Shown here: piece after piece, positions 8,323 to 19,262 of the stretch
Layout of the letters: each line of letters begins with the position of its first letter
Position numbering within the stretch: position 1 is the first letter of the stretch
Position numbers and translations under genes: made by a program
DNA from: Coralloluteibacterium thermophilum
Lineage (GTDB): Bacteria; Pseudomonadota; Gammaproteobacteria; Xanthomonadales; Xanthomonadaceae
DNA length: 64,000 nucleotides
Direction of reading: 5' to 3'
Assembly: GCF_042654365.1 (NCBI RefSeq)
Contig: NZ_JBHSGG010000003.1
Location: forward strand, 70,665 to 134,664
Notes under the pieces: model-generated
Seen by the model: the letters and a program-made list of their open reading frames with translations, nothing else
What the model was told of the DNA's origin: nothing
The model's database searches: none

Positions 8323-9123
8323 TCAGCGGGCGTCGCGGATGCGCGAGGAGCCGCGCGCCATGAGCGCGTGCAGCGCCCGGTCAGGCAGCAGTTTCGTCAC
8401 GCCCCGCAGCAGCTTGTAACCCGCGCCCGGCACGACGATCGCGCGGCCGGCCTCGAGGCCGTCGATCCCGGCCCGGGCCACGGCATCGGCGTCGAGCCAC
8501 ATCCAGCGCGGCAGCGTCGCGACCCGCGCGCGGGTGCCTGTCACGTCGTGGAACTCGGAGTAGGTGAAGCCGGGGCAGAGGGCGCTGACCCTGACGCCGT
8601 GCGCCGCGTTCTCCAGCGCGAGCGATTCGCTGAAGCGGACGAGGAAGGCCTTGGCCCCTGCATAGAGGGTCTGGCCGGCCGCGCCGGGGATCAGGCCGGC
8701 CACCGAGGCGACGTTGAGGATGCGGCCCTGGCCGCTCGCCCGGATCGCGGGGAGCAGGCGATAGGTCAGCTCGCAGACGGCGGTCACCATCACCTGCAGG
8801 AAGGCGGCGTGCGTCGGCCAGTCCGGCGTCAGGTAGCTGCCCGGAACGCCGTAGCCGGCGTTGTTGACCAGGCCGCCAACGGCGATCCCGCGTTCGGCAA
8901 GGGCGGCCTCGATGCGTGCCGGCGCCGCCGGATCGGCGAGATCCTCGGGCAGGACATCGCAACGGACCCGCGGCGCGAGTTCGTCGGCCAGCGCCCGCAG
9001 GCGTTCCTCGCGCCGGGCGGTGAGCACAAGGGGATGGCCCCGGCGCGCGTACTCGCGGGCGATGGCGCTGCCGATGCCGCTGGAGGCGCCTGTCACCAGG
9101 ATGGTCGGGAGCGGACGGGTCAT
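8323..9123 (-). CDS. short-chain dehydrogenase/reductase
   Basis: NAD(P)-dependent oxidoreductase of the classical SDR family, substrate unknown. The 266 residues show the nucleotide motif TGASSGIG (11-18), NNAG (87-90), and the catalytic S140, Y154 and K158 (YAGAK). The C-terminal part matches the SDR subgroup sometimes annotated DltE/YqjQ-like. ATG 9123 is chosen because MTRPLPTILVTGASSGIG places the Rossmann motif at its usual distance. It is divergent from tpiA, with a 192-nt shared upstream region in which no strong promoter is evident. Confidence 0.9.
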   Translation of the reverse strand: MTRPLPTILVTGASSGIGSAIAREYARRGHPLVLTARREERLRALADELAPRVRCDVLPEDLADPAAPARIEAALAERGIAVGGLVNNAGYGVPGSYLTPDWPTHAAFLQVMVTAVCELTYRLLPAIRASGQGRILNVASVAGLIPGAAGQTLYAGAKAFLVRFSESLALENAAHGVRVSALCPGFTYSEFHDVTGTRARVATLPRWMWLDADAVARAGIDGLEAGRAIVVPGAGYKLLRGVTKLLPDRALHALMARGSSRIRDAR

Positions 9124-9315
9124 GCGCGATCTCCGGGTACGGGGGGCCGAGTCTAGGAGAGCGCGCGGCGGAAGCGTCGAGAATCGCACGACCCCGGGGT
9201 CTCGTCTCCTCGGGTCGACGGGCCGGTCCGCATCCGAAGGGAGAGGGTGGCGCGCGGCATGGCCTCCTCCCTGCGCCGCCGGTATCCTCGTGCGTCGATT
9301 CTCCTGGAGCAGCGC

Positions 9316-10068
9316 ATGCGTACCCCCCTGGTTGCGGGCAACTGGAAACTGCATGGCGATCGCGCCTTCGTCGCCGACCTCCTGGCCGAGGTGCTCGAGG
9401 GGCTTTCCCCGGGCGTCGAGGTGGCGGTCATGCCGCCGGCCCCCTACCTGTCGGACGCGGTGGCGGCGGCCGGGGGGCGCATCGCGGTGGGCGCCCAGGA
9501 CGTGAGCGTGCACGAGAGCGGCGCCTTCACCGGCGAGGTCTCGGCGGCGATGCTCAGGGACGTCGGCTGCCGCTACGTCCTGGTCGGCCATTCCGAACGG
9601 CGCCAGTATCACGGGGAGGACAGTGCCCTGGTGGCGCGCAAGCTGCTCGCCGCCCGCGCCGCGGGCCTGGTGCCCGTGCTGTGCGTGGGCGAGGACCTGG
9701 CCGCGCGCGAGGAAGGGCGGACCGACGCGGTGCTGGCCAACCAGCTCGCGCCGGTGTTCGAGCTGGGGGGCGACCAGGCCCTGGCCGGGACCGTCGTGGC
9801 CTACGAGCCGGTCTGGGCCATCGGCACCGGGCGCACGGCGACGCCGGAGCAGGCGCAGGCCGCCCACGCCTTCATCCGTGGCGAGGCGCTCGCGCGGGAT
9901 GCTAGTATTGCCAGCTCGCTGCCGATCCTGTACGGCGGCAGCGTGAAGCCCGCCAACGCGGCGGAGCTGTTCGCCCAGCCCGACGTCGACGGCGGCCTGA
10001 TCGGCGGCGCTTCGCTCGTCGCCGCGGATTTCCTCGCCATCATCGCAGCGGCCGCCAAGGTCGCCTGA
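9316..10068 (+). CDS. tpiA: triosephosphate isomerase
   Basis: Interconverts dihydroxyacetone phosphate and glyceraldehyde-3-phosphate in glycolysis. In 250 residues the catalytic residues are K11 (NWKLHG), H92 (GHSERR) and E164 (AYEPVWAIGTG), with the phosphate loop YGGSVKPAN near the C-terminus. ATG 9316 follows a CTGGAGC ribosome site and gives the family N-terminus MRTPLVAGNWK. secG follows after 11 nt, the arrangement seen in many gammaproteobacteria. Confidence 0.97.
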   Translation: MRTPLVAGNWKLHGDRAFVADLLAEVLEGLSPGVEVAVMPPAPYLSDAVAAAGGRIAVGAQDVSVHESGAFTGEVSAAMLRDVGCRYVLVGHSERRQYHGEDSALVARKLLAARAAGLVPVLCVGEDLAAREEGRTDAVLANQLAPVFELGGDQALAGTVVAYEPVWAIGTGRTATPEQAQAAHAFIRGEALARDASIASSLPILYGGSVKPANAAELFAQPDVDGGLIGGASLVAADFLAIIAAAAKVA

Positions 10069-10079
10069 AGTCGCCCATC

Positions 10080-10547
10080 ATGCTGCTGACCCTCGCAAAC
10101 ATCCTCTACGTCCTCGTCTCCGCGGCGATGATCGTGCTCATCCTGATGCAGCGCGGCGCCGGCGCCGCGGCGGGCTCGGGTTTCGGCGGCGGCGCCTCGG
10201 CCACCGTCTTCGGTGCGCGCGGCGCGTCGAACTTCCTGTCCAAGTCGACCAAGTGGCTGGCGATCGCCTTCTTCGCGATCAGCCTCGGCATGGCCTGGTA
10301 CGCGGCGCGCCCGGCGGGGCAGCCCTCCGCCGTCCAGGATCTCGGCATCATGGGCGCGGTTCCGGCCATGCCGGCCCAGCCGCAGGGCGCGGTTCCGGCC
10401 ATGCCGGCCCAGCCGCAGGGCGCGGTTCCGGCGCCGGCGGGCGAGGTGCCCGCCGTGCCGGCGGCGCCTGCGCAGGTGGAGGAGGAGGTCCCCGCCGCCG
10501 GGCAGGTCCCCGCCACGGCACCGGAAGACGCGGACGGCACGCGCTGA
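10080..10547 (+). CDS. secG: preprotein translocase subunit SecG
   Basis: Small inner-membrane subunit of SecYEG that aids protein export. Residues 1-75 hold the two TM helices and the conserved loop LMQRGAGAAAGSGFGGGASATVFG. The rest of the 155 residues is an Ala/Pro/Val-rich cytoplasmic or periplasmic tail, longer than the ~110 residues of enteric SecG. The tail contains the tandem peptide AVPAMPAQPQG. It sits between tpiA and tRNA-Leu, upstream of nuoA. Confidence 0.95.
   Translation: MLLTLANILYVLVSAAMIVLILMQRGAGAAAGSGFGGGASATVFGARGASNFLSKSTKWLAIAFFAISLGMAWYAARPAGQPSAVQDLGIMGAVPAMPAQPQGAVPAMPAQPQGAVPAPAGEVPAVPAAPAQVEEEVPAAGQVPATAPEDADGTR
10353..10432 (+). repeat. 33-bp tandem repeat inside secG
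   Basis: Two complete identical 33-bp units (10353-10385 and 10386-10418) plus a 14-nt partial third unit. Each encodes 11 residues of the AVPAMPAQPQG type, so copy-number change would stay in frame and vary the SecG tail length. Confidence 0.9.
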
Positions 10548-10680
10548 TGCCGTCCTGCGGCGCCTGCGGGCGTCGCCGGAGTGAAAAAATTTGTCGTCGA
10601 AGGGTGCGCAGATGCGCACAATCCGGTTCGGCGCTGGTACAATTTCACGGCTCCGGGAACTGCGGTTCCCGGGACACCTT

Positions 10681-10765
10681 GCCCAGGTGGCGGAATTGGT
10701 AGACGCACTACCTTGAGGTGGTAGCGACGAAAGTCGTGGAGGTTCGAGTCCTCTCTTGGGCACCA
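10681..10765 (+). tRNA. tRNA-Leu(GAG)
   Basis: 85 nt including an encoded CCA. The acceptor stem GCCCAGG pairs with the 3' end before CACCA. The anticodon stem CTACC/GGTAG encloses the loop TTGAGGT, with GAG at 10715-10717. A long variable arm (CGACGAAAGTCGTG region) marks a class II leucine tRNA; the T-loop GGTTCGAGTC is standard. A TACAAT -10 hexamer lies at 10638-10643 with a poor -35. Confidence 0.97.
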
Positions 10766-10772
10766 AATACCT

Positions 10773-10800
10773 GACGAACCCCGGTCCGCCGGGGTTCGTC
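10773..10800 (+). terminator. Hairpin 7 nt after tRNA-Leu
   Basis: Perfect 12-bp stem (GACGAACCCCGG / CCGGGGTTCGTC) with a TCCG tetraloop. No T-tract follows, so it may be an intrinsic terminator of reduced strength or a 3' processing/stability element. The remaining ~180 nt to nuoA show no coding potential and no clear promoter. Confidence 0.6.
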
Positions 10801-10982
10801 GCATGGCGGCCACGCCGCGTCGCCGAGACTCGGTTGCTGCCGGGTCGATGCGGGATCGGTCGGGCCCGGGTTCGTTGCCCAGGCAGCGTTTCGCTGTCGG
10901 GCGAGTCCGCCACTCGTCGCGTCGTCTGCCTTCCTCATGCAGCGGCGGGCGCGCCCTTCGCGGGGCAAGAAGGGAAGTTCAC

Positions 10983-11342
10983 GTGCTGGCCGAACACTAC
11001 CTGCCGATTCTGCTGTTCCTGATCGTCGCCACGGGTATCGGCGTCGCCCTCCTGGTCCTCGGCTGGCTGCTCGGCCCGCGTCGGCCGGACGGCGAGAAGC
11101 TCTCGCCGTACGAGTGCGGCTTCGAGGCGTTCGAGGACGCGCGCATGCAGTTCGACGTGCGCTACTACCTCGTCGCCATCCTCTTCATCGTCTTCGATCT
11201 CGAGATCGCCTTCCTGTTTCCATGGGCGGTCACGTTCCGTGATCTCGGCATGCCGGCCATCATCGCCATGGGCGCCTTCCTGGGCCTGCTGGTGATCGGC
11301 TTCCTGTACGAGTGGAAGAAGGGAGCCCTGGAATGGGAATGA
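10983..11342 (+). CDS. nuoA: NADH-quinone oxidoreductase subunit A
   Basis: Membrane-arm subunit of complex I; 119 residues with three TM helices and the conserved loop LSPYECGFE and FDLEIAFLFPWAV. GTG 10983 is chosen because it follows GGAAG by a few bases and gives the family start LAEHYLPILLF. The frame is open further upstream only through low-complexity sequence. First gene of a complete 14-gene nuo operon. Confidence 0.95.
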   Translation: MLAEHYLPILLFLIVATGIGVALLVLGWLLGPRRPDGEKLSPYECGFEAFEDARMQFDVRYYLVAILFIVFDLEIAFLFPWAVTFRDLGMPAIIAMGAFLGLLVIGFLYEWKKGALEWE

Positions 11343-11887
11343 CAGATACCGTCTCCCGCCTGATGAACAACCCGGTGCCTCTGGGCCGGGTGGACGACAT
11401 CCTGCGGCCGGACAACGAGAACCCTCTGCTCGAGCAGGGCTTCGTCACCACCTCGGTGGATGCGCTGCTGAACTGGGCGCGCACCGGCTCGATGTGGCCG
11501 ATGACCTTCGGGCTCGCCTGCTGCGCGGTCGAGATGATGCACGCCGGTGCGTCGCGCCTGGACATGGACCGCTACGGCGTGATCTTCCGCCCGTCGCCGC
11601 GCCAGTCCGACGTGATGATCGTGGCCGGCACCCTGGTCAACAAGATGGCCCCGGCGCTGCGCAAGGTCTACGACCAGATGCCCGATCCCAAGTGGGTGAT
11701 CTCGATGGGCAGCTGCGCCAACGGTGGCGGCTACTACCACTACTCCTATTCGGTGGTGCGCGGCTGCGATCGCGTCGTGCCGGTGGACATCTACGTGCCG
11801 GGCTGCCCGCCGACGGCCGAGGCGCTGGTCTACGGGATCCTGCAGCTGCAGAAGAAGATCCGCCGCACCAACACGATCGCCCGCTAA
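11333..11887 (+). CDS. nuoB: NADH-quinone oxidoreductase subunit B
   Basis: Peripheral-arm subunit that binds the terminal [4Fe-4S] cluster N2 and passes electrons to quinone. The cluster cysteines are visible in GLACCAVEMM, SMGSCANGGG and YVPGCPP. Start ATG 11333 (MGMTDTVSRLM) fits the Xanthomonas-type N-terminus and overlaps nuoA by 10 nt; ATG 11339 is an alternative. 184 residues. Confidence 0.96.
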   Translation: MGMTDTVSRLMNNPVPLGRVDDILRPDNENPLLEQGFVTTSVDALLNWARTGSMWPMTFGLACCAVEMMHAGASRLDMDRYGVIFRPSPRQSDVMIVAGTLVNKMAPALRKVYDQMPDPKWVISMGSCANGGGYYHYSYSVVRGCDRVVPVDIYVPGCPPTAEALVYGILQLQKKIRRTNTIAR

Positions 11888-11915
11888 CTTCCTTTCCGCT
11901 TCGCAGCCACGCCCC

Positions 11916-12653
11916 ATGGCAGAGCCAGCCTCCTCATTCCCGGATCGTCTGCGCGCCTTTTTCGGCGAGCGCGTGCGTGCGCTCGTCGAGCAGCACGACG
12001 AACTGACCCTCGAGATCGCCGCCGGCGACTGGCCTGCGGTGGCGCGCGCGCTGCGCGACGAGCCCGACTTCGGGTTCGAGCAGTTGATGGACCTGTGCGG
12101 CGTCGACTACCTCTCCTGGGGCATGGCCGAGTGGGACACCACCGACGTGTCCTCCGAGGGTTTCTCGCGCGGCGTCGAGGGCAGCGGCCCGGGCCGCTTC
12201 CGCTGGGAGGAGCGCCCGCAGGCCCAGGGCCCGGAACGCCGCTTCGCCGTGGTCGTGCACCTGCTCTCGATCAGCAACAACCGCCGCCTGCGCGTGCGCT
12301 TCTTCGCGACCGACGACGCGCTGCCGGTGGTGCCGTCGGCGGTCGACGTCTGGCCCGGCGCGAACTGGTTCGAGCGCGAGGCCTTCGACCTGTTCGGCAT
12401 CATCTTCGAGGGCCATCCCGACCTGCGCCGCATCCTCACCGACTACGGCTTCGTGGGGCATCCCTTCCGCAAGGACTTCCCGCTGATCGGCAACGTCGAG
12501 GTCCGCTACGACGCCGAGAAGAAGCGCGTCGTGTACGAGCCGGTGTCCATCGACCCGCGCGTGCTGGTGCCGCGCGTGGTGCGCGCCGACGCGCGCTGGG
12601 AACAGTCGCAGCTCGAGACCAAGGGCCGCGCGAGCAGGAGCGGGAACGCATGA
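11916..12653 (+). CDS. nuoC: NADH-quinone oxidoreductase subunit C
   Basis: Peripheral-arm 30-kDa subunit, 245 residues, not fused to NuoD. The family signature is WFEREAFDLFGIIFEGHPDLRRILTDYGF, with the C-terminal GHPFRKDFPL. It sits 28 nt after nuoB and overlaps nuoD by 4 nt (ATGA). Confidence 0.96.
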   Translation: MAEPASSFPDRLRAFFGERVRALVEQHDELTLEIAAGDWPAVARALRDEPDFGFEQLMDLCGVDYLSWGMAEWDTTDVSSEGFSRGVEGSGPGRFRWEERPQAQGPERRFAVVVHLLSISNNRRLRVRFFATDDALPVVPSAVDVWPGANWFEREAFDLFGIIFEGHPDLRRILTDYGFVGHPFRKDFPLIGNVEVRYDAEKKRVVYEPVSIDPRVLVPRVVRADARWEQSQLETKGRASRSGNA

Positions 12654-13924
12654 ACGAGCCGAGCGTCAACGCCCAGGAAATCCGCAACTACACGCTGAAC
12701 TTCGGTCCCCAGCATCCGGCCGCGCACGGCGTGCTGCGCCTGGTGCTGGAAATGGACGGCGAGACGGTGCAGCGCGCCGATCCGCACGTGGGCCTGCTCC
12801 ACCGCGCCACCGAGAAGCTCGCCGAGTCGAAGCCGTTCAACCAGTCCATCGGCTACATGGACCGGCTCGACTACGTGTCGATGATGTGCAACGAACACGC
12901 CTACGTGCGCGCGATCGAGACCCTGATGGGGATCGAACCGCCGCCGCGTGCGCAGTGGATCCGCACGATGTACGACGAGATCACCCGCATCCTGAACCAC
13001 CTCATGTGGGTCGGGACCAACGGGCTCGATCTCGGCGCGATGGCGGTGATGCTCTACGCCTTCCGCGAGCGCGAGGAGCTGATGGACTGCTACGAGGCGG
13101 TCTCGGGCGCGCGCATGCACGCGGCCTACTACCGGCCGGGCGGCGTCTACCGCGACCTGCCCGACCACATGCCGAAGTACAAGGAGTCGCCCTGGCGCAA
13201 GGGCAAGACCCTCAAGCGCGTCAACGAATGGCGCGAGGGCTCCCTCCTCGACTTCATCGACGCCTTCATCGACGACTTCCCCAAGCGCGTCGACGAGTAC
13301 GAGACCCTGCTCACCGACAACCGCATCTGGAAGCAGCGCACCGTCGGCATCGGCGTGGTGACGCCGGAGCAGGCGCTCGGCTGGGGCATGACCGGCCCGA
13401 TGCTGCGCGGTTCCGGCATCGCCTGGGACCTGCGCAAGCAGCAGCCCTACGCACGCTACGACGAGGTCGACTTCGACGTCCCGGTCGGCAAGGAGGGCGA
13501 CTGCTACGACCGCTATCTTGTCCGCGTCGCCGAGATGCGCGAGTCCGCGCGCATCATCAAGCAGTGCGTCGCCTGGCTGCGGGCCAATCCCGGCCCGGTG
13601 ATGGTCCAGAACTACAAGGTCGCGCCTCCCTCCCGCGAGGAGATGAAGGACGACATGGAAGCCCTGATCCATCACTTCAAGCTGTTCACCGAGGGCTACA
13701 TCGTCCCGGCGGGCGAGACCTACCAGGCGGTCGAGGCCCCGAAGGGCGAGTTCGGCTGCTACCTGATTTCCGATGGCGCGAACAAGCCGTTCCGCGTGAA
13801 GCTGCGCGCCCCGGGCTTTTCCCACCTGTCGTCGATGGACGCGATCGTAAAGGGGCACATGCTGTCCGACGTGGTCGCGATGATCGGCACCTACGACATC
13901 GTGTTCGGGGAGATCGACCGATGA
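12650..13924 (+). CDS. nuoD: NADH-quinone oxidoreductase subunit D
   Basis: 49-kDa subunit that forms the quinone pocket with NuoB. The 424 residues include FGPQHPAAHGVLRL near the N-terminus (quinone-site His), the PHVGLLHRATEKL segment and the C-terminal GTYDIVFGEIDR. ATG 12650 overlaps the nuoC stop and the stop overlaps nuoE, both as ATGA couplings. Confidence 0.97.
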   Translation: MNEPSVNAQEIRNYTLNFGPQHPAAHGVLRLVLEMDGETVQRADPHVGLLHRATEKLAESKPFNQSIGYMDRLDYVSMMCNEHAYVRAIETLMGIEPPPRAQWIRTMYDEITRILNHLMWVGTNGLDLGAMAVMLYAFREREELMDCYEAVSGARMHAAYYRPGGVYRDLPDHMPKYKESPWRKGKTLKRVNEWREGSLLDFIDAFIDDFPKRVDEYETLLTDNRIWKQRTVGIGVVTPEQALGWGMTGPMLRGSGIAWDLRKQQPYARYDEVDFDVPVGKEGDCYDRYLVRVAEMRESARIIKQCVAWLRANPGPVMVQNYKVAPPSREEMKDDMEALIHHFKLFTEGYIVPAGETYQAVEAPKGEFGCYLISDGANKPFRVKLRAPGFSHLSSMDAIVKGHMLSDVVAMIGTYDIVFGEIDR

Positions 13925-14448
13925 AGGCCACCGGCAGCTTCGAACTCGTGCGCGATGTGGACCCCGCCGAGGTCCTGAGCGAGCACACCCGCCAGCACAT
14001 CGACCACTGGGTCGCCAAGTTCCCGCCCGACCGCAAGCGCTCGGCGCTGATCCAGGGCCTGTTCGCCGCCCAGGAGCAGAACCAGGGCCACCTGACCGAC
14101 GTGCTGATCGCCGCGGTGGCCAAGTACCTCGGCCTGCCGACGGTGTGGACCTACGAGGTCGCCACCTTCTACTCGATGCTCGAGACCAGGCCGGTCGGCC
14201 GCAACAACGTGGCCTTCTGCACCAACATCTCGTGCTGGCTCAACGGCGCCGAGGATCTCGTCGCCCATGCCGAGAAGAAGCTCGGCTGCAAGCTGGGCGA
14301 GTCCACCGCCGATGGCCGGGTCTACCTCAAGCGCGAGGAGGAGTGCCTGGCCGCCTGCTGCGGCGCGCCGATGATGGTGGTCAACGGGCACTACCACGAG
14401 AAGCTGACGCCCGAGAAGGTCGACGAGATCCTCGACGGCCTGAAGTGA
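13921..14448 (+). CDS. nuoE: NADH-quinone oxidoreductase subunit E
   Basis: 24-kDa subunit of the NADH-dehydrogenase module; a thioredoxin-fold protein that binds [2Fe-2S] cluster N1a through CTNISC and ECLAACCGAPM. 175 residues. It overlaps nuoD by 4 nt. A 109-nt gap without recognisable signals follows before nuoF. Confidence 0.96.
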   Translation: MKATGSFELVRDVDPAEVLSEHTRQHIDHWVAKFPPDRKRSALIQGLFAAQEQNQGHLTDVLIAAVAKYLGLPTVWTYEVATFYSMLETRPVGRNNVAFCTNISCWLNGAEDLVAHAEKKLGCKLGESTADGRVYLKREEECLAACCGAPMMVVNGHYHEKLTPEKVDEILDGLK

Positions 14449-14557
14449 GACCGGCGCTGCCGGCAGGCCGCCTCCGGGGCGCCGCGGCAGCAACGAATGA
14501 AGGCACGGCGCCGCTGCCGCGGCGCTCCCCCACGCAAGACGACGGAATACGACGGCA

Positions 14558-15864
<1,307 letters not shown>

Positions 15865-15868
<4 letters not shown>

Positions 15869-18120
15869 GTGCGCAGCCCGCCAATCCGAATACCCCGCCC
15901 GACCACGTCAACATCGAGATCAACGGCGTCGCGCTGACCGCGCCCAAGGGCTCGATGATCATCCAGGCGGCCGACAAGGCCGGCATCCCGATCCCGCGCT
16001 TCTGCTACCACGAGCGGCTGCCGATCGCCGCGAACTGCCGCATGTGCCTGGTCGAGGTCGAGAAGGCGCCGAAGCCGATGCCGGCCTGCGCCACGCCGGT
16101 CATGGAGGGCATGAAGGTCGTCACCCGTTCCGAGAAGGCGCTGTCGGCGCAGCGGAACGTGATGGAGTTCCTCCTCATCAACCACCCGCTGGACTGCCCG
16201 ATCTGCGACCAGGGCGGCGAGTGCGAGCTGCAGGACGTCTCGCTGGGCTACGGCCGTTCGGTCAGCCGCTACGCCGAGCGCAAGCGCGTCGTCGCCGACG
16301 AGGACCTCGGCCCGCTGGTCGCCACCGAGATGACGCGCTGCATCCACTGCACGCGCTGCATCCGCGTGATGAACGACGTCGCCGCGACCTACGAGCTCGG
16401 CGGCATGAACCGCGGCGAGCGCCTGGAGATCGGCACCTACGACGGCAAGCCGCTGATGAGCGAGCTGTCGGGCAACGTGATCGACGTCTGCCCGGTCGGC
16501 GCGCTGACCAACAAGGTGTTCCGCTTCCGCGCGCGTCCGTGGGAGCTGATCGCGCGCGAGTCCATCGGCTACCACGATGCGCTGGGCTCGAATCTCTACC
16601 TGCACGCGCGCCGCGGCGAAGTCATGCGCACCGTCCCGCGCGACAACGACGCGATCAACGAGTGCTGGCTGTCGGACCGCGACCGCTTCTCGCACCAGGG
16701 CCTGTACGCCGCCGACCGTGCCATGGTCCCCATGGTCCGCAAGGGCGACGCCTGGCAGGAAGTGGAGTGGGACGAGGCGCTGGCCGCCGCCGCCCGCATC
16801 CTCCGCGAGAACGCCGGCGACGCGCTGGGCGTGCTCGCGCATCCGGCCACCTCGAACGAGGAGGGCAGCCTGCTGCGCGCGCTGGCCGATGCGCTGGGCA
16901 CCGGCAGCATCGACCACCGCATCAACCTGCTCGACCTCGCCGACCGCCCCGTTGCCGAGCCCGGCCAGGTGCGGATCGAGGAGCTCGAGCAGGCCGACGT
17001 GGTGCTCATCGTCGGCAGCAATCCGCGCCACGAAGTGCCGCTGCTGCATCACCGGCTGCGCAAGGCGGTCAAGCGGGGCGCGAAGATCGCCACGATCAAC
17101 CCGGTCGACTTCGACTTCACCTTCGCGGCCGACGTCGCGCGCATCGTCGCGCCGTCGAAGCTGCCGGCGGAGCTGGAGTCGCTGGCGCCCGGCGACGCGA
17201 TCCACGACCTGCTCGCGAACGCGGGCAACGCGGTGATCCTGCTCGGCGCGCTGGCCGAGACGCATCCGCGCGCCAGCCGCATCCGCAGCGTCGCCCGCCG
17301 CCTCGCCGCGGCCACCGGCGCCAGGCTCAACCGCATCCCGCAGGGCGCCAACGCGGTCGGCCTCGCACGCCACGGCGTGCTGCCGACGGCGCTCGACGCC
17401 CGCGCCATGCTCGCGCAGCCGCGCAGGGCCTACGTCCTCTACGGCATCGAGCCGGGCCAGGACTTCGCCGACAACGCGGCGGCGCGCGAAGCGCTGGCCG
17501 GCGCGAAGGTGGTGGCGTTCAGCCACTTCGCCTGCGCGTCCACGCGCGCCGTCGCCGACGTCATCCTGCCGATCGGACTGACGCCGGAGATCGAGGCGAC
17601 CTACACCAACATGGACGGCGTCGACCAGCGCGTCGTGCCCGGCGGCAAGCTGCCCGGTGCGATCCGCGCGGGCTGGCGCGTGCTGCGCGCCCTCGGCGGC
17701 GAGCTGGGCGCGGCCGGCTTCGAGTTCGTGGACATGGCCGGCCTGCGTGCGCAGATGAAGGCGGACGCGGTGCGCCCGGGCGAGGGCGAGGCGCCTGCCG
17801 ACGCGCCGGTCGCCGGCGACACGCTGGAGCGGATCGCCTCGCCGGGCATCTACCGCGTCGATGCCGTGCTGCGCCGTGCGCCGGCACTGCAGGCGCACCC
17901 GCTGACCACCGGCCCGCGCGCCGTGCTGCATCCCGAAGACGCGCTGGCGCGCGGCCTGTCGGAAGGGGCCATCGCCAAGGTCGGCGACGCCCGCGGCACC
18001 GCCACCGTGCCGGTCCACGTCAGCACCCGCGTCGCCCGCGGCGCGGTGTGGATCGAGACCGGCTATGCAGAAACCGCCCCGCTGTCCGCGGCGGGCGCGC
18101 TCACCGTGACGAGGGCCTGA
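15865..18120 (+). CDS. nuoG: NADH-quinone oxidoreductase subunit G
   Basis: Largest peripheral subunit (751 residues) and electron wire of complex I. The N-terminal [2Fe-2S] ligands lie in RFCYHERL and NCRMCLVEV; the His/Cys3 cluster is HPLDCPICDQGGEC; two further clusters are in CIHCTRCIRV and DVCPVGALTNK. A molybdopterin oxidoreductase-like domain with no cofactor role follows. The Cys motif of the N7 cluster seen in some bacteria is not evident. ATG 15865 overlaps the nuoF stop. Confidence 0.97.
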
Positions 18121-18121
18121 C

Positions 18122-19258
18122 GTGTCGATGTCCTTTCTCGCGACCGCTGCCGCGCAGGCGCCGGGCCTGGCGACGATCCTGCTGTCGCCCGGCATGTGGG
18201 GCGCGGCCCTGACCGACCAGTTCGGCCTGGTGGGCAGCCTGCTGTGGATCGTCATCAAGATCCTCGCGATCGCCGTGCCGGTGATCGTCGCGGTGGCCTT
18301 CTACGTGCTCTGGGAGCGCAAGCTGATCGGCTGGATGCACGTCCGCCACGGGCCGATGTACGTGGGCCTGGGCGGCCTGCTGCAGGCCTTCGCCGACGTC
18401 TTCAAGCTGCTGTTCAAGGAGATCGTCGTCCCGACGCAGGTGCAGCGCGCGCTCTACACCATCGCGCCGCTGATCGCGCTGGCCCCGGCCTTCGCGGCCT
18501 GGGCGGTGATCCCGTTCGACGCGCAGCTGGTGCTGTCCAACGCCAACGCCGGTCTCCTGTACCTGCTGGCGATGACCTCGATGGGCGTGTACGGGATCAT
18601 CCTCGCGGGCTGGGCCTCCAACTCGAAGTACGCCTTCCTCGGCGCGATGCGCTCCGCCGCGCAGGTCATCAGCTACGAGATCGCGATGGGCTTCGCCCTG
18701 GTCGGCGTGCTGATCGCCGCGGGCACGATGAACATCTCGGGCATCGTGATGGCGCAGGCCGGCGACGCGGGCATCTTCAGCTGGTTCTGGCTGCCGCTGT
18801 TCCCGCTGTTCGTCATCTACTGGATCTCGGGCGTCGCGGAGACCAACCGCGCCCCGTTCGACGTGGCGGAAGGCGAGTCGGAGATCGTCGCGGGTTTCCA
18901 CGTGGAGTACTCGGGCTCGGCGTTCGCGATCTTCTTCCTCGCCGAATACGCGAACATGATCCTGATCAGCTTCCTGATCCCGCTGCTGTTCCTGGGCGGC
19001 TGGCTGAGCCCGTTCCAGGGCTGGCTGGACGGCGTGCCGGGCCTGTCGTGGCTGGCGGTCGGCGGCTGGTGGTGGCTGTTCATCAAGGTGTTCTTCTTCG
19101 CCAGCGCCTTCATCTGGTTCCGCGCCTCGTTCCCGCGCTACCGCTACGACCAGATCATGCGCCTGGGCTGGAAGGTGTTCATTCCCATCGCGATCGTGTG
19201 GGTCTTCGTCACTGCCGTGGGTGTGTACCTGGGCTGGTTCGGCGCGACCGGAGCCTGA
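18122..19258 (+). CDS. nuoH: NADH-quinone oxidoreductase subunit H
   Basis: Membrane subunit (ND1 homologue, 378 residues, about eight TM helices) at the junction of the arms, forming part of the quinone chamber. Signatures are WERKLIGWMHVRHGP and AETNRAPFDVAEGESE. GTG 18122 begins 1 nt after the nuoG stop; an in-frame ATG at 18128 is an equally possible start. Confidence 0.96.
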   Translation: MSMSFLATAAAQAPGLATILLSPGMWGAALTDQFGLVGSLLWIVIKILAIAVPVIVAVAFYVLWERKLIGWMHVRHGPMYVGLGGLLQAFADVFKLLFKEIVVPTQVQRALYTIAPLIALAPAFAAWAVIPFDAQLVLSNANAGLLYLLAMTSMGVYGIILAGWASNSKYAFLGAMRSAAQVISYEIAMGFALVGVLIAAGTMNISGIVMAQAGDAGIFSWFWLPLFPLFVIYWISGVAETNRAPFDVAEGESEIVAGFHVEYSGSAFAIFFLAEYANMILISFLIPLLFLGGWLSPFQGWLDGVPGLSWLAVGGWWWLFIKVFFFASAFIWFRASFPRYRYDQIMRLGWKVFIPIAIVWVFVTAVGVYLGWFGATGA

Positions 19259-19262
19259 TGCC

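Noticed and set aside
5544..8363. 939-residue plus-strand frame across glmM and the oxygenase
   Set aside because: Out-of-frame shadow of glmM and the 2OG oxygenase; composition is Arg/Pro/Gly-rich without domain motifs.
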